Shown here: piece by piece, positions 18,347 to 28,478 of the stretch | Numbering within the stretch: the first letter of the stretch is position 1 | Layout of the letters: every line of letters begins with the position of its first letter | Assembly: GCA_903884065.1 (NCBI GenBank) | Contig: CAISDL010000051.1 | Span: 1-54,336, forward strand | Reading direction: 5' to 3' | Source of the DNA: an uncultured Actinomycetes bacterium | GTDB lineage: Bacteria > Actinomycetota > Actinomycetes > Mycobacteriales > Mycobacteriaceae | Length of the DNA stretch: 54,336 nt | Program-made: the position numbers and the translations under genes | Notes under the pieces: generated by a model | The model's input: the letters and a program-made list of their open reading frames with translations, nothing else | Told to the model about the DNA's origin: nothing | The model's database searches: none

Positions 18347-19126
18347 GTGACAAGCAGGCACCCCGGCGAGGTCGAACTGGACTTCGCCCGCGAGTGGGTC
18401 GAGTTCTACGACCCGGCCAACCCCGAACACCTGATCGCCGCCGATCTGACCTGGCTGTTGTCGAACTGGACGTGCGTCTTCGGAACGCCGGCCTGCCAGG
18501 GCACCGTGGCGGGCCGTCCGGACGACGGCTGCTGTTCACACGGCGCCTTCCTCTCCGATGACGACGACCGCGCCCGTCTCGACGACGCGGTTTCGACGCT
18601 GACCGACGGCGACTGGCAGTTTCGCGACAAGGGACTCGGCGCCAAGGGCTACCTCGAATTGGACGAGTACGACGACAAACCGAATCTTCGGACCCGGAAG
18701 TACAAGGGCGCCTGCATCTTTCTCAACCGCCCGGGTTTCGCCGGGGGCATCGGCTGCGCCCTGCACAGCAAGGCCATCGAACTGGGCGTCGAACCGCTGA
18801 CCATGAAACCCGAGGTGTGCTGGCAGCTTCCGGTACGGCGCAGCCAGGAATGGGTGACCCGGCCCGACGGAGTCGACATCCTCAAGACCACGATCACCGA
18901 GTACGACCGCCGCGGGTGGGGCGAGGGTGGGGAGGACCTGCACTGGTACTGCACCGGGGATCCGGCCGCGCATGTCGGCACGAAGCCGGTGTGGAAGTCC
19001 TACGCGCCCGAACTCACCGAACTGCTCGGCGAGACGGCCTACGCCGAGTTGGCGGCACTGTGCAAGCGGCGCGGCGGATTTCCGTTGATCGCCGTCCACC
19101 CTGCGACGCGCGCCGCGGGAGGCTAG
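18347..19126 (+). CDS. Conserved cysteine-rich protein, unknown function
   Basis: A 259-residue protein (Rv0495c position), cytosolic by appearance. Cysteines cluster as [37 protein letters not shown] and EVCWQLP, with nearby His. This spacing recalls the YkgJ-like metal-binding families and suggests a zinc or iron-sulfur site, but that is inference. The start is GTG 18347; a TTG at 18338 is an alternative. It is divergent from ppx1 and ends tail-to-tail with regX3 (4-bp overlap). The neighbourhood hints at phosphate physiology; no direct evidence. Confidence 0.85.
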   Translation: MTSRHPGEVELDFAREWVEFYDPANPEHLIAADLTWLLSNWTCVFGTPACQGTVAGRPDDGCCSHGAFLSDDDDRARLDDAVSTLTDGDWQFRDKGLGAKGYLELDEYDDKPNLRTRKYKGACIFLNRPGFAGGIGCALHSKAIELGVEPLTMKPEVCWQLPVRRSQEWVTRPDGVDILKTTITEYDRRGWGEGGEDLHWYCTGDPAAHVGTKPVWKSYAPELTELLGETAYAELAALCKRRGGFPLIAVHPATRAAGG

Positions 19127-19803
19127 CCCTCGAGCTTGTAGCCCAACCCGCGCACGGTGACCAGTCGCACCGGGTTGGCCGGTTCCGTCTCGATCTTCGC
19201 GCGCAGGCGTTTGACATGCACATCCAGGGTCTTGGTGTCGCCGACGTAGTCGGCCCCCCACACCCGATCGATCAACTGTCCGCGGGTCAGCACCCGCCCC
19301 TTGTTGCGCATCAGGTATTCGAGAAGGTCGAACTCCTTGAGCGGCAGGGCGATCTGCTCCCCGTCAACGCTGACGATGTGGCGTTCGACGTCCATCCGGA
19401 TCGGGCCCGCCTCCAGTACCGCATCGCCGACGTCCTCCGCTTCGGCGCCGCGACGCAGCACCGCGCGGATACGGGCGATCAGCTCACGCGCCGAGTACGG
19501 CTTGGTCACGTAGTCGTCGGCTCCGAGTTCCAGGCCGAGCACCTTGTCGATCTCGCTGTCGCGGGCGGTCACCATGATCACCGGGACACTGGAACGGGCC
19601 CTCAGCTGCTTGCACACATCCGTGCCGCTCATCCCGGGCAGCATCAAGTCCAGCAGCACGATGTCAGCACCGGCGCGGTCGAACTCCGCCAGCGCGGAAG
19701 GTCCGTCGACCGCCACGGTGGTTTCGAACCCCTCCTTGCGGAGCAGGTAAGCCAGCGGATCGGCCAGCGACTCCTCATCCTCGACGATCAGCACCCGGAT
19801 CAC
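19123..19803 (-). CDS. regX3: OmpR/PhoB-family response regulator RegX3
   Basis: Phosphate-responsive DNA-binding regulator, partner of SenX3. In 226 residues the receiver domain starts [18 protein letters not shown], has the phospho-acceptor Asp in [14 protein letters not shown], the switch Thr in [14 protein letters not shown] and Lys in [18 protein letters not shown]. The winged-helix domain ends [26 protein letters not shown]. The GTG start overlaps the senX3 TGA by 4 nt, so expression is coupled. There is no intergenic repeat between the two genes, unlike M. tuberculosis. Confidence 0.97.
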   Translation of the reverse strand: MIRVLIVEDEESLADPLAYLLRKEGFETTVAVDGPSALAEFDRAGADIVLLDLMLPGMSGTDVCKQLRARSSVPVIMVTARDSEIDKVLGLELGADDYVTKPYSARELIARIRAVLRRGAEAEDVGDAVLEAGPIRMDVERHIVSVDGEQIALPLKEFDLLEYLMRNKGRVLTRGQLIDRVWGADYVGDTKTLDVHVKRLRAKIETEPANPVRLVTVRGLGYKLEG

Positions 19804-20984
19804 TGAACCTCCTGTTCTTCGATAGCTTCGTCGTCGGTCCCGCCGTAGGCAGGGATGGACAGGGTGAACGTCGAACCCGTACCGGGCCGGCTCCACAGTC
19901 GGATGCTGCCGTTGTGGTTGGCGGCCACATGCTTGACGATCGCCAACCCCAGTCCGGTCCCGCCGGTGGCGCGCGAACGCGCCTTGTCAACCCGGAAGAA
20001 TCGCTCGAACACCCGCTCCTGGTCAGCCAGGGCGATTCCGATTCCCCGATCGGTCACGGAGATCTCCACCTCGTCGCCGCGGCGGCGGCGGCTGATCGAG
20101 ACGGTCGAGGAATCCGGCGAGTAGGCGATGGCGTTGGAGATCAGGTTGGCCACCGCGGTCACCAGCAGACCCTGGTCACCCAGCACCTGCAGGCCACTCG
20201 GCGCATCCGTGCTGATCGCGATATCCGCATTGTCGGCAGCCACCTTGTGCCGCGAAATTGCTTCCTGCACAACCGAATCAGCATCCACCGAAACCAGATC
20301 GGGTAGCCGCTCGGCGCCCTGCAGGCGGGACAACTCGATCAGCTCACCCACCATGCTGGCCAGCCGTTGGGACTCGGTGAGCAACTTCCGTCCGAACCGC
20401 TGGGCGGTCTGCGGGTCGTCGGTGGATTCCAGCAGGGCTTCGGCCAGAACTCCCATCGCGGCCACCGGAGTCTTCAACTCGTGGCTGACGTTGGCCACGA
20501 AATCGCGGCGACTGGCTTCCATGCGGGCCTGCTCGGACTGGTCGTCGAGATAGATGACGGCAAGCCGGGGATTCTCCGCGCTGAGCAGCCGAATGTGCCC
20601 GTGCACCGACACCCCGGAGCGGCGACCGGCCACACCGACGGGCGCGGCGAGATCAACGTCGACGTCCTCACCGTGAGTGAGTGTGCGCTGCGCGGCGGCC
20701 CAGACGCGATCATCGAGCAGACCCTCGCGCACCAACCCGAGTTCGACCGCGCGGTCGTTGCTCACCACCACGTCACGTAACCGGTCGACCACGACCACTC
20801 CGACCGGCGCAGAGGCCACCGTCCGCTGCAACACCTCGGACACCGTCATACCGGCATCGACAGCGGAGCGATCCCCGCCGTCTTCGGCCGAACGGCGCCT
20901 ACGCGGAACAGCGATCGCGAATCCGGACCCCAGTCCCACAAGTCCCGCGATGGCGGCGCTCAGTGCCACCGCACCAACACTCAC
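19800..20984 (-). CDS. senX3: Sensor histidine kinase SenX3
   Basis: Membrane-anchored sensor kinase acting on RegX3 in phosphate limitation. The 394-residue protein has one or two N-terminal membrane segments, a PAS-like region (about 55-150), the H-box [13 protein letters not shown], the N-box [11 protein letters not shown], and the ATP-lid boxes DRGIGIA and [14 protein letters not shown]. The GTG at 20984 is preceded by TACGCT with 6 nt between, suggesting a leaderless transcript. A three-unit Pho-box-like repeat lies about 60-92 bp upstream, implying autoregulation by RegX3. Confidence 0.96.
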   Translation of the reverse strand: MSVGAVALSAAIAGLVGLGSGFAIAVPRRRRSAEDGGDRSAVDAGMTVSEVLQRTVASAPVGVVVVDRLRDVVVSNDRAVELGLVREGLLDDRVWAAAQRTLTHGEDVDVDLAAPVGVAGRRSGVSVHGHIRLLSAENPRLAVIYLDDQSEQARMEASRRDFVANVSHELKTPVAAMGVLAEALLESTDDPQTAQRFGRKLLTESQRLASMVGELIELSRLQGAERLPDLVSVDADSVVQEAISRHKVAADNADIAISTDAPSGLQVLGDQGLLVTAVANLISNAIAYSPDSSTVSISRRRRGDEVEISVTDRGIGIALADQERVFERFFRVDKARSRATGGTGLGLAIVKHVAANHNGSIRLWSRPGTGSTFTLSIPAYGGTDDEAIEEQEVQ

Positions 20985-20990
20985 GCCGAA

Positions 20991-20996
20991 AGCGTA
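20991..20996 (-). promoter_or_regulatory. -10 box TACGCT of senX3
   Basis: Minus-strand TACGCT ends 6 nt before the senX3 GTG. There is no good -35, as expected for an activated promoter. Confidence 0.45.
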
Positions 20997-21043
20997 CGCA
21001 TCCGGAAGACCTCACCGAAACCGGTACGGGCCCTGATCAGCGA

Positions 21044-21076
21044 GTTCAGCGGCTGTTCACCGGATGTTCTATTTCG
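21044..21076 (+). promoter_or_regulatory. Pho-box-like triple direct repeat upstream of senX3
   Basis: Three 11-bp units start at 21044, 21055 and 21066: GTTCAGCGGCT, GTTCACCGGAT and GTTCTATTTCG. The 11-bp period and GTTCACC core match the direct-repeat units described for actinobacterial PhoP/RegX3 sites. It lies 60 to 92 bp upstream of the senX3 start and includes the gpm1 stop codon. Probably a RegX3 autoregulatory site. Confidence 0.6.
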
Positions 21077-21821
21077 AGCCCTGACTGGCGACCGCGGCCG
21101 CGCCGGCGGCGGCGGCGTCCGGATCCAGATAGGTGCCCCCCGCCACGAGCGGCTTGAGGTCAGCACCGAGGTCGTAGCGCAACGGGACGCCGGTGGGGAT
21201 GTTCAGTCCGACGACGTCGTCGTCGGACATTCCGTCGAGGTATTTCACCAGTGCCCGAAGGGAATTCCCGTGCGCGGCGATCAGCACCGTCTTACCGGCC
21301 TTCAGATCGGGAACGATGGTTCCCTCGAAGTACGGAACGAACCGGGCCACCACGTCGGCCAGGCACTCGGTCAGCGGACCGCCGCCGATGTCGGCGTAAC
21401 GCGGATCGGCATCCTGGCTGTACTCGCTGCCCCGTTCGATCGGCGGCGGCGGGGTGTCGTAGCTGCGCCGCCACTTCATGAACTGCTCTTCGCCGTATTT
21501 GGCCTTGGTCGCGGCCTTGTCCAGACCCTGCAACGCCCCGTAGTGGCGCTCGTTGAGTCGCCAGTTGCGGTGCACCGGAATCCAGTGCCGGTCAGCCTTG
21601 TCCAGCGCGAGATTCGCGGTGGTGATCGCGCGGCGCAACAGCGAGGTGTAGACCACGTCCGGAAGTCGGTCGAGTCCGGCGATCAACTCGCCGGCGCGGG
21701 CCGCCTCGGCGCGGCCCTTGTCGGTGAGGTCGACGTCCACCCAGCCGGTGAACTGGTTGGACGCGTTCCACTGGCTTTCGCCGTGGCGCAGGAGAATCAG
21801 TGTGCAGTCACCGTCAGCCAT
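21069..21821 (-). CDS. gpm1: 2,3-bisphosphoglycerate-dependent phosphoglycerate mutase
   Basis: Glycolytic/gluconeogenic interconversion of 3- and 2-phosphoglycerate. The 250-residue protein has the phosphohistidine motif [39 protein letters not shown], the [11 protein letters not shown] block and the second active-site His in [19 protein letters not shown]. The start ATG at 21821 gives the standard length; an in-frame ATG at 21851 is rejected as it would extend past the conserved start. It lies 26 nt after the YbjN gene and 85 nt upstream of senX3. Confidence 0.96.
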   Translation of the reverse strand: MADGDCTLILLRHGESQWNASNQFTGWVDVDLTDKGRAEAARAGELIAGLDRLPDVVYTSLLRRAITTANLALDKADRHWIPVHRNWRLNERHYGALQGLDKAATKAKYGEEQFMKWRRSYDTPPPPIERGSEYSQDADPRYADIGGGPLTECLADVVARFVPYFEGTIVPDLKAGKTVLIAAHGNSLRALVKYLDGMSDDDVVGLNIPTGVPLRYDLGADLKPLVAGGTYLDPDAAAAGAAAVASQGSK

Positions 21822-21847
21822 GACCGGAAGTCTCTCACGACAGATGC

Positions 21848-22414
21848 TCACTGTTCGGCGTCTTCGGCACCGTCTTTCCCGGGCCGGCTGTCGTCGTCAT
21901 CGTCGGAGATGAGGTGCTCGAAGGCTTCCAGGTTCTTCAGGGATTCCCCGCGTGCCACCCGCCAGGCCCACTCCTTGCGGATGGACGTGGCGAAGCCGAG
22001 TTCGAGCAGGGTGTTGAAGTCGTTGTTGACCGCCTCGAGCACCTGCCCGAGCACACGGTCCATCTCGTCGGCGTTGACGATGTCCAGCGCCATGCGGCCG
22101 ATGAGGTAGATGTCGCCGATGTTGTCCAGGGTGTAGGCGACCCCGTAGAGCCTGCGGTTGCGTTTCAGCAGGAAGCGGTAGACGCCCTCATGGTTCTCGT
22201 CGGGGCGCCTGCAGACGAACGCCTCCACCCGGACCGAATGCTCACCGATGCTCAACAGCGTGTTGGTGGTCAGCTTGCGTTCGCCGGGTAACTCCACGAT
22301 GAGCCCGGGGAGTCCGCCGTGCGCGCCGTCGTATCGGGTGAAGTTCAGGCCATGCTCGGTCAGGGTGGCCTCGATGACCTCGCGCACCCGGGACTCGGCC
22401 TGCCGGGCCGTCAC
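21848..22414 (-). CDS. YbjN-domain / type III secretion chaperone-fold protein
   Basis: A 188-residue YbjN-domain protein (Rv0487 position). Sequence blocks are [39 protein letters not shown] and [17 protein letters not shown]. The acidic C-terminus (SDDDDDS) is probably disordered. Such proteins are thought to be small cytosolic chaperone-like or regulatory factors; no activity is known. GTG at 22414 is chosen because it overlaps the mshA TGA by 4 nt; the longer GTG at 22441 lies inside mshA. Conserved between mshA and gpm1. Confidence 0.9.
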   Translation of the reverse strand: MTARQAESRVREVIEATLTEHGLNFTRYDGAHGGLPGLIVELPGERKLTTNTLLSIGEHSVRVEAFVCRRPDENHEGVYRFLLKRNRRLYGVAYTLDNIGDIYLIGRMALDIVNADEMDRVLGQVLEAVNNDFNTLLELGFATSIRKEWAWRVARGESLKNLEAFEHLISDDDDDSRPGKDGAEDAEQ

Positions 22415-23748
22415 GCCCGGACTCCCCGGCGCATGGTCCACCGCCGGCCGGACCGCCGGGCCGCCAGATCACGGCCGGCGCCGCGCTGGTGGGCGCGGCC
22501 GTAGTCGGCCATCGCCCGGCCATAGCTGTCCAGCAGGCCGTCGACGGTGTGGTCCCAGGAGAACTGCCGGGCATGCTCGACAGCCGACCGGCTCAACGCA
22601 TCGGCGTCGGCGCTCAACAGTGCGGCGATGGCGTCAGCCCAGCGCTGCGGATCGTGCCCGTCGACCAGGGTGCCGCTGCGGCCGTCGGCGACGGCCACCG
22701 GAAGCCCGCCCACCGCTGCGGCCACGACCGGGGTGCCACAGGCCTGCGCCTCGATGGCGACCAGGCCGAAGGATTCCGAATAGCTCGGCACCGCCACCAG
22801 ATCCGCCGCACGGTAGACGTCCACCAACTCGTCGCGGGGCTGCGGCGGCAGGAAAATCACGCGTTCGGCGATGCCGAGTTCGTCAGCCAGTCGGATCAGG
22901 CTGTCGGGGGCGGCCAGTCCGCTGCCGGAGGCCCCGCCGGCGATCAACACCCGCGCCGCCGGTGCCCCGGGGGGGAGCAGCGCCGCCGCCCGCAACAAGA
23001 CGTCAGGTGCCTTCAGCGGCTGGATTCGACCGACGAAAGCCACGATGCGCTCCCCCGGCGGCAAGCCCAGCCGTGCGCGGGCGGCCGCCCGGTCCCCGGG
23101 GGTGAAGGTCTTCAGATCCACACCGGGGTGGACGACATCGATGCGATCACGATCGGCATGATGCAGCGAAACCAGTTGGTGCGCTTCATCGTCGGTGTTG
23201 ACAATCAGACGATCGGCTTCGTCGACCACCTGCTGCTCGCCCACCGAACGCAACGGGGGTTCGGGGGTGTCACCATCGGCGAGCGCGGCGTTCTTGACCG
23301 CGGCGAGGGTGTGGGCGGTGTGTACCAGTGGCACCGCCCAGCGATCCCTGGCCAACCAGCCGACCTGACCGGACAGCCAGTAGTGCGAGTGCACGACGTC
23401 GTAGTGGCCGGGTTCGTGATTGGCCTCGGCGCGCAGGACGCCGGCGGTGAATGCGCACAACTGGGTCGGCAGGTCGTACTTGTCCAGGCCCTCGAACGGC
23501 CCGGCCACCACGTTGCGCACCAGCACGCCGGGGGCCACCTCAACAGTCGGCGGGTCGGCCGACGACGTCGCCCTGGTGAAGACCTCGACCTCGACTCCGC
23601 GCGCGGCGAGGTGCAGTGCGGTCTGCAGAACGTAGACATTCATCCCGCCGGCGTCGCCCGTCCCGGGCTGAGCCAACGGCGAGGTATGCACCGACAGCAC
23701 CGCCACGCGGCGAGGAACCACGTCGGTCAGGTCCCGAGGTTGCCGCAC
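22411..23748 (-). CDS. mshA: D-inositol-3-phosphate glycosyltransferase (mycothiol synthesis)
   Basis: First step of mycothiol synthesis: transfers GlcNAc from UDP-GlcNAc to inositol 3-phosphate. The 445-residue GT4 (GT-B fold) protein has [20 protein letters not shown] at the acceptor-site N-terminus, [44 protein letters not shown] and the donor-site block [21 protein letters not shown]. The GTG at 23748 is the first good start. AAAGAT lies 6 nt upstream and may be a leaderless -10. Its stop overlaps the YbjN gene start. Confidence 0.96.
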   Translation of the reverse strand: MRQPRDLTDVVPRRVAVLSVHTSPLAQPGTGDAGGMNVYVLQTALHLAARGVEVEVFTRATSSADPPTVEVAPGVLVRNVVAGPFEGLDKYDLPTQLCAFTAGVLRAEANHEPGHYDVVHSHYWLSGQVGWLARDRWAVPLVHTAHTLAAVKNAALADGDTPEPPLRSVGEQQVVDEADRLIVNTDDEAHQLVSLHHADRDRIDVVHPGVDLKTFTPGDRAAARARLGLPPGERIVAFVGRIQPLKAPDVLLRAAALLPPGAPAARVLIAGGASGSGLAAPDSLIRLADELGIAERVIFLPPQPRDELVDVYRAADLVAVPSYSESFGLVAIEAQACGTPVVAAAVGGLPVAVADGRSGTLVDGHDPQRWADAIAALLSADADALSRSAVEHARQFSWDHTVDGLLDSYGRAMADYGRAHQRGAGRDLAARRSGRRWTMRRGVRA

Positions 23749-23782
23749 GTGACCATCTTTACACCCGCGCCAGCGGTGCGGG

Positions 23783-25066
23783 TCAGGCAGAGACCTCCGG
23801 GCGGCGCTGCTGCGACCGCCGCAAAGCCCCCAGGGGATCGGCATACAGGCTGCTCAGCGACACCACACCGGCGCCGGCCTCCTGCACCCGGTTCCCGAAC
23901 GCCGTCACCCGGATGTCACGCGGAGCAAGCAGGGAACCCTCGGCGAAGGCGGACCGCACCTGAGGCAGGCCTTCGGGATACTCGGTGAATGCCTGGCCGC
24001 CGACCACCACGTCGTCGGGGTTGAGCAGGTCGCGCAGCAACGCCACGGCCCCGCCCAGGACACGAGCACGCTCAGCCAACAGATCGCGGGCGGCGACGGG
24101 GACTCCTGCCCCGTCCCGGCGCGCCACCCGGGCCAATGCGGCGATCGTCGAGTTCGGGCCGGTGGCCGGCAGGATCGCCGACTTGCGCGCCGCCGCCACC
24201 ACGGCCTCGTCGCTGACCGTGGATTCCAGGTGCCCGCACCCGCCCGCCAGCAGTTCGGAATGCACCGGCAGGCCGGCGACCGTACCCGGACCGCTGGCCG
24301 GGGTATGCACCCGTCCGCCGATCACCAGCGCGAAGCCCACCGTCTCGCGGGCGTACACGTAGAGGCTGCTGGTGCGCTCGGCCCGGCGGGGCGGACGGGA
24401 ACCCAGCAGCAGTTCGGCACCGGCCATCGCGTCCACATGCGAGGCCACCGAAACCGGCACGCCCAGTGCGGCGCCGAGAACGGCACCGACCGGCGCCTGA
24501 GTCCAGCCCAGCCGCGGATGGTCGACCTGGCCGCCGATGCTGTCCACAACACCACCGCTGGCCACCCCGATCCAGAGTGGGCGGCGACGGTGCCAGCGAC
24601 CGAGATAGCGGCGGGCGCTATCGGCCAGCGCGGCCAGCGCGGAGGCCTGGGAACCACCCGGCGTGGGCGTCTCGACCGCGTCGAGCGTGCGGCCGAACAG
24701 GTCACTGGCCACGATGCTGGTCGTCCGCGCTCCGATGTGCAGGCCCAGGGTCAGGTAGGGCTCATGGTTGATCTCGACCGGTATGCGCGGCCGGCCGATG
24801 GCACCGGCCACCGCGAGATCGGGGCGCTCCCGCAGCAACTGGGCATCGAGCAGCGCGCTCACCTGGCGGTTGACGGTGGCGATCGACAGCCCGGTCAGGG
24901 TCGCAATGGCGTCGCGCGCGACCGGCCCGCGTTGGCGGATCGCGGCGAACACCGCCGCCGGTGCGGCATCGGGCGTCCGCAGGGACGGGGCGACGACGTG
25001 ATGGCGGATGCGCAGCGGGTGCACCCGGGAGTGGGTGACGGCGCGGGGGGAAAGTGTGCTGCTCAT
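23783..25066 (-). CDS. ROK-family transcriptional regulator with reduced zinc motif
   Basis: A 427-residue protein (Rv0485 position). The N-terminal winged helix spans about residues 30-85 ([18 protein letters not shown] then [11 protein letters not shown]). A ROK sugar-kinase-like domain follows ([28 protein letters not shown]). The usual zinc segment with several Cys (CxCGxxGC) is missing; the site reads [15 protein letters not shown]. It may bind a small ligand without being a kinase. The ATG has AAGGA 6-7 nt upstream. It is divergent from an SDR gene, with a palindrome in between that could be its operator. Confidence 0.9.
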   Translation of the reverse strand: MSSTLSPRAVTHSRVHPLRIRHHVVAPSLRTPDAAPAAVFAAIRQRGPVARDAIATLTGLSIATVNRQVSALLDAQLLRERPDLAVAGAIGRPRIPVEINHEPYLTLGLHIGARTTSIVASDLFGRTLDAVETPTPGGSQASALAALADSARRYLGRWHRRRPLWIGVASGGVVDSIGGQVDHPRLGWTQAPVGAVLGAALGVPVSVASHVDAMAGAELLLGSRPPRRAERTSSLYVYARETVGFALVIGGRVHTPASGPGTVAGLPVHSELLAGGCGHLESTVSDEAVVAAARKSAILPATGPNSTIAALARVARRDGAGVPVAARDLLAERARVLGGAVALLRDLLNPDDVVVGGQAFTEYPEGLPQVRSAFAEGSLLAPRDIRVTAFGNRVQEAGAGVVSLSSLYADPLGALRRSQQRRPEVSA

Positions 25067-25187
25067 GAGAAGTCCTTCTGGAGTTCGGCCGGGGCTGGGT
25101 GGCTTGGCCGCGCCGGGAATCCAGGTGGACGAAGGGTCCCTCAGGTCAGGCGCAGCGGGACGCGCGACAACAACACGCGCAGCGACA

Positions 25188-25203
25188 GACCAGACAGCTG
25201 GTC
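25188..25203. promoter_or_regulatory. Palindrome GACCAG-ACAG-CTGGTC, candidate operator
   Basis: Perfect 6-bp inverted repeat with a 4-bp spacer in the 191-bp divergent region between the ROK regulator and the SDR gene, 41 bp before the SDR -10 box. ROK regulators commonly bind palindromes in their own upstream region. Assignment is inference. Confidence 0.4.
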
Positions 25204-25243
25204 AGACCCGTACCGAACACGGAAGAGAAAGTAGCACGCTGAC

Positions 25244-25249
25244 TAGAAT
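25244..25249 (+). promoter_or_regulatory. -10 box TAGAAT of the SDR gene
   Basis: TAGAAT fits the -10 consensus. Eight nt separate it from the ATG at 25258, fitting a leaderless or near-leaderless transcript. Confidence 0.5.
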
Positions 25250-25257
25250 CGAGGTCG

Positions 25258-26010
25258 ATGATGACAGTTCCAGACTCCCACTCGCGGGTCGCGGTGGTCA
25301 CCGGCGCCAGTTCGGGAATCGGTGAGGCGACGGCGAGAACACTTGCCGCCCTTGGTTTTCACGTCGTCGCGGTGGCGCGGCGCGCCGACCGCATCGAGCG
25401 TCTCGCCGACGAACTCGGCGGGACGGCGATGGTCGCCGACGTGACCGACGACGCCGCGGTGGCCTCGCTGGCAGACCGCCTGATGCGGGTCGACGTTCTG
25501 GTCAACAACGCCGGCGGGGCACGAGGCCTGCAACCGATCGCCGAGGCCGACCTCGAGGACTGGCGCTGGATGTGGGAGACCAACGTCATCGGTACGCTGC
25601 GGGTCACCCGGGCGCTGTTACCCATGCTCATCGAATCAGGCGACGGCCTGATCGTCACGGTGACGTCCACTGCGGCACTGGAGGTATACGACGGCGGGGC
25701 CGGCTACACCGCGGCCAAGCACGCCGAGGGGGCACTGCATCGCACACTGCGCGGCGAACTGCTGGGAAAGCCCGTGCGGCTCACCGAGATCGCACCGGGC
25801 GCGGTCCAGACCGAATTCTCGCTGGTGCGTTTCGGCGGCGATCAGCAGCGCGCCGAGAAGGTCTACGCCGGCATCACGCCACTGACGGCGCAGGACGTCG
25901 CCGAGGTGATCGGGTTCGTCGCCTCCCGGCCGTCGCACGTCAATATCGATCAGGTCGTCATCCGGCCGCGCGACCAGGCCAACGCATCCCGCTTCAACCG
26001 CCGGGGCTGA
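25258..26010 (+). CDS. Short-chain dehydrogenase/reductase
   Basis: A 250-residue classical SDR (Rv0484c position). NAD(P)-binding motif [14 protein letters not shown], the NNAG motif as [11 protein letters not shown], the catalytic Ser in [12 protein letters not shown] and the catalytic YTAAK. The C-terminal substrate region is generic, so the substrate cannot be read. Two tandem ATGs (25258, 25261) begin the gene; the first is used. Its end overlaps the L,D-transpeptidase gene tail-to-tail by 17 bp. Closest in style to serine/3-hydroxy acid dehydrogenases. Confidence 0.92.
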   Translation: MMTVPDSHSRVAVVTGASSGIGEATARTLAALGFHVVAVARRADRIERLADELGGTAMVADVTDDAAVASLADRLMRVDVLVNNAGGARGLQPIAEADLEDWRWMWETNVIGTLRVTRALLPMLIESGDGLIVTVTSTAALEVYDGGAGYTAAKHAEGALHRTLRGELLGKPVRLTEIAPGAVQTEFSLVRFGGDQQRAEKVYAGITPLTAQDVAEVIGFVASRPSHVNIDQVVIRPRDQANASRFNRRG

Positions 26011-27388
26011 CCGCCCTCGTCGAGGGCGTCGTCGTTGTTGTGGATGTCGTCGTCCCGGATGGGGATGCCGGCGACGGCGGGCTTGAGGTCGTCGGTATGC
26101 CCGACAGGGTGGGGGCATCGGTCGGGGTGGCCGGTGCGCTTACCGGGAACTGGGATGCCTTCGTCGTCGACAGCGCCGACATCGACGTCCACTCCGGCCA
26201 GTCGATGGTCCAGTCCCAGATGTCGCCGTCGGCGTAGGAAAGCTGGATCGAGGTGCCGGTGACTTCGACCGGGTCGCCGTAGACGGCCGAGTAGAAGTAC
26301 TGCTGCGCATCGCCGTCGGAGAGGTTGATGCACCCGTTGGTGACGTTGGTGTTCCCCTGCGCACCGGAACTGGCCGGGTTGGCGTGGATGAACTCGCCGT
26401 TGTTGGAAATCCTCACCGCCCAACGCTCATGGATGTTGGTGTAGCCGGCCGCGGGGTTGGACATGTAGAAGTCCGCGTACTTCTCGGTGACGACGTGAAC
26501 GCCGCTGCGGGTGACGTTGCGAGGCTGGTCGGCTTCGCCGTAGCTGCATGCGAAGTCCATGATCACCCCGGCGTCGGTCACGACCTGGATGCGGTGCGAT
26601 CCCGCGGCGGCTCTGACCACCTGGCGACGTCCGATATCGAAGTCCAGAGTCAGATCGTCGGCGCCGTAGTTGCCGTCGCCGAACGCGACCCCGTAGATCT
26701 TCGCGCCGACGTGGACCTTGGTGCCGGGGGCGAAGTACTCCTTGCTGCGCCAGTGCGCCCGCGCGCCGGCCACCTCGTCGGGCAGCCACGCCCAGCTGCC
26801 CTCGGTCGGGGGGTCGGTGGTGACGGTCAGCGCGCGTTCGACGGTGGCCTTGTCGGTGATGGGGGCATCGAATTGCAGGATGATCGGCGCCGCTACCCCG
26901 ACGGTCTGGCCGTCGGTCAGCTGGAACCAGCCGCTGACGACCCTGCTGGGTGTGACGGTGCTGAAGGTTGCGCTCACCGGCGTCGCCTGACCGTCGTGGC
27001 CGACGACCGACCCGCTCCAGGTGTAGGCGGCGTCATAGCCCAGCGGCTCGGCCACGGCGAACGCGGTGCGTTGCCGGTTCAGCGTCCCGGCCACCGCCTT
27101 ACCCGCCGCGTTGGTGAGCCCGATCCGCTGGAACCATCCGTCGCTGACCTGGATGCCGATCGGCACGGTGGGCTCGACGCCGGTGGCGCCGTCGGCGGGG
27201 GTGTAGGTCAGTGTCGGTGTGGCCGGGGGCGCCGAGGATGTGCCGTTGCGGTTGAGGCACCCGGCGAGCAGATTCGGGGCGGCGATCAGTGCGACCGCGC
27301 TCAGCGCCTGCCGGCGGTTCAGCTTCGGCAGACCATCCCCATTCCCGGGTCGCTTCGCTCCTGCCCTCCGGTCCCCGCTCACGTCCAC
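25994..27388 (-). CDS. lprQ: L,D-transpeptidase lipoprotein (LprQ/LdtMt5-like)
   Basis: Periplasmic enzyme forming 3-3 crosslinks in peptidoglycan. The signal peptide has a twin-arginine-like [12 protein letters not shown] and lipobox LLAGC, so the protein is probably a Tat-exported lipoprotein. Two Ig-like domains follow ([38 protein letters not shown]), then the YkuD catalytic domain with the His and Cys region [18 protein letters not shown] and TNGCINLS. The Ser/Thr/Pro-rich tail is disordered. GTG at 27388 is 5 nt after the murB stop; GTG at 27382 is an alternative. An operon with murB is likely. Confidence 0.93.
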   Translation of the reverse strand: MDVSGDRRAGAKRPGNGDGLPKLNRRQALSAVALIAAPNLLAGCLNRNGTSSAPPATPTLTYTPADGATGVEPTVPIGIQVSDGWFQRIGLTNAAGKAVAGTLNRQRTAFAVAEPLGYDAAYTWSGSVVGHDGQATPVSATFSTVTPSRVVSGWFQLTDGQTVGVAAPIILQFDAPITDKATVERALTVTTDPPTEGSWAWLPDEVAGARAHWRSKEYFAPGTKVHVGAKIYGVAFGDGNYGADDLTLDFDIGRRQVVRAAAGSHRIQVVTDAGVIMDFACSYGEADQPRNVTRSGVHVVTEKYADFYMSNPAAGYTNIHERWAVRISNNGEFIHANPASSGAQGNTNVTNGCINLSDGDAQQYFYSAVYGDPVEVTGTSIQLSYADGDIWDWTIDWPEWTSMSALSTTKASQFPVSAPATPTDAPTLSGIPTTSSPPSPASPSGTTTSTTTTTPSTRAVSPGG

Positions 27389-27393
27389 CAAAG

Positions 27394-28452
27394 TTACAGC
27401 GCGCAGCCCACCAGCACGGGCTCCGGAACCAAGCCGACTCCGAAGGCCGACCGCACGCCGTCCCGCACAGTCCGTGCCAACGCCAGGACGTCGGCGGTGG
27501 TCGCCGCGCCGCGGTTGGTCAGGGCGAGTGCATGTTTGGTCGACAGCCGACACGGTCCGTCGCCGGGAAAGCCCTTGCCGAATCCGGCCCGCTCCACCAG
27601 CCAGCCAGCGGCGAGTTTCACCCCGTCGGGCGCCGGGTAGTGCGGAACGGGTCCGTCGATGACGGCCTGCAACCGGGCGAACTGCTCGTGGTCCACCACC
27701 GGGTTGGTGAAGAACGAGCCCACGCTCCAGGTGTCGTGGTCGGTCTCGTCGAGCACCATCCCCTTGGCGGCCCGCAACGCCAGCACCGAGGCGCGCACCC
27801 GATCAGGGTCGGTGCGCTCCCCAGCCGGAACACCTAGCGCCGCAGCCAGTTCGGCGTAGCGGACCGGGGCCGAGCGTCCGTCGACGGCGAGGGCGAACTC
27901 CACCTCGAGCACCGTCGCGGCCGACGAGTGCTTCAGGATGCTGTGCCGGTAGCCGAACCGCAGATCGGCGGCCGGTACCCAGCGCATCTCTCCGGTTGTG
28001 CGATCCAGCAGCCGGACCCGGGTCAGCCAGTCGGCCACTTCGACGCCGTAGGCCCCGACGTTCTGCACCGGTGTGGCGCCGGCCGAACCGGGGATACCCG
28101 AAAGGCATTCAAGCCCGCCGAGATTCTCCTCGACCGCCCGCGCGACGACGACGTCCCAGTCGGCGCCGGCCTCGGCCCGCAGCAACGCACCGTCGACGGT
28201 GATCGCGGAATTGGCCAGCCGCACGACGGTCAGATCGGACAACTCGTCGGAGACCACGACATTGGAGCCGCCGCCGAGAACCAGGGCCGGCACCCCGGCG
28301 CTGTCCAGCGTGCTCAGCGTCGCGACGATCTGCTCGGTGCTGACACAGGTGATCACCCGACGCGCAACCGGTCCGACCCTCAACGTGGTCAGCGACGCCA
28401 CCGGCACGTGCTCGCCGACCTGCGCACCGGCGAAATCGTCCTTGGGAGCCAC
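27394..28452 (-). CDS. murB: UDP-N-acetylenolpyruvoylglucosamine reductase
   Basis: FAD-dependent NADPH reduction of UDP-GlcNAc-enolpyruvate to UDP-MurNAc, in the cytosol. The 352-residue protein shows [30 protein letters not shown] (FAD), [31 protein letters not shown] and the catalytic Ser region [28 protein letters not shown] and the C-terminal Glu complete the site. GTG 28452 is supported by TACCGT 8 nt upstream (leaderless). The gene is divergent from a DUF2505 gene through interlocking -10 boxes. Confidence 0.96.
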   Translation of the reverse strand: MAPKDDFAGAQVGEHVPVASLTTLRVGPVARRVITCVSTEQIVATLSTLDSAGVPALVLGGGSNVVVSDELSDLTVVRLANSAITVDGALLRAEAGADWDVVVARAVEENLGGLECLSGIPGSAGATPVQNVGAYGVEVADWLTRVRLLDRTTGEMRWVPAADLRFGYRHSILKHSSAATVLEVEFALAVDGRSAPVRYAELAAALGVPAGERTDPDRVRASVLALRAAKGMVLDETDHDTWSVGSFFTNPVVDHEQFARLQAVIDGPVPHYPAPDGVKLAAGWLVERAGFGKGFPGDGPCRLSTKHALALTNRGAATTADVLALARTVRDGVRSAFGVGLVPEPVLVGCAL

Positions 28453-28460
28453 GCCGCGTA

Positions 28461-28470
28461 ACGGTAGCCT
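28461..28470. promoter_or_regulatory. Bidirectional promoter with overlapping -10 boxes
   Basis: Minus-strand TACCGT (28461-28466) serves murB and plus-strand TAGCCT (28465-28470) serves the DUF2505 gene. They share the TA at 28465-28466. Each is followed by exactly 8 nt before its start codon (GTG 28452, ATG 28479). Confidence 0.5.
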
Positions 28471-28478
28471 CCACAGCT

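Noticed and set aside
22415..22441. Longer GTG start for the YbjN gene
   Set aside because: It lies deep inside mshA; the GTG at 22414 gives the usual 4-nt overlap with the mshA stop.
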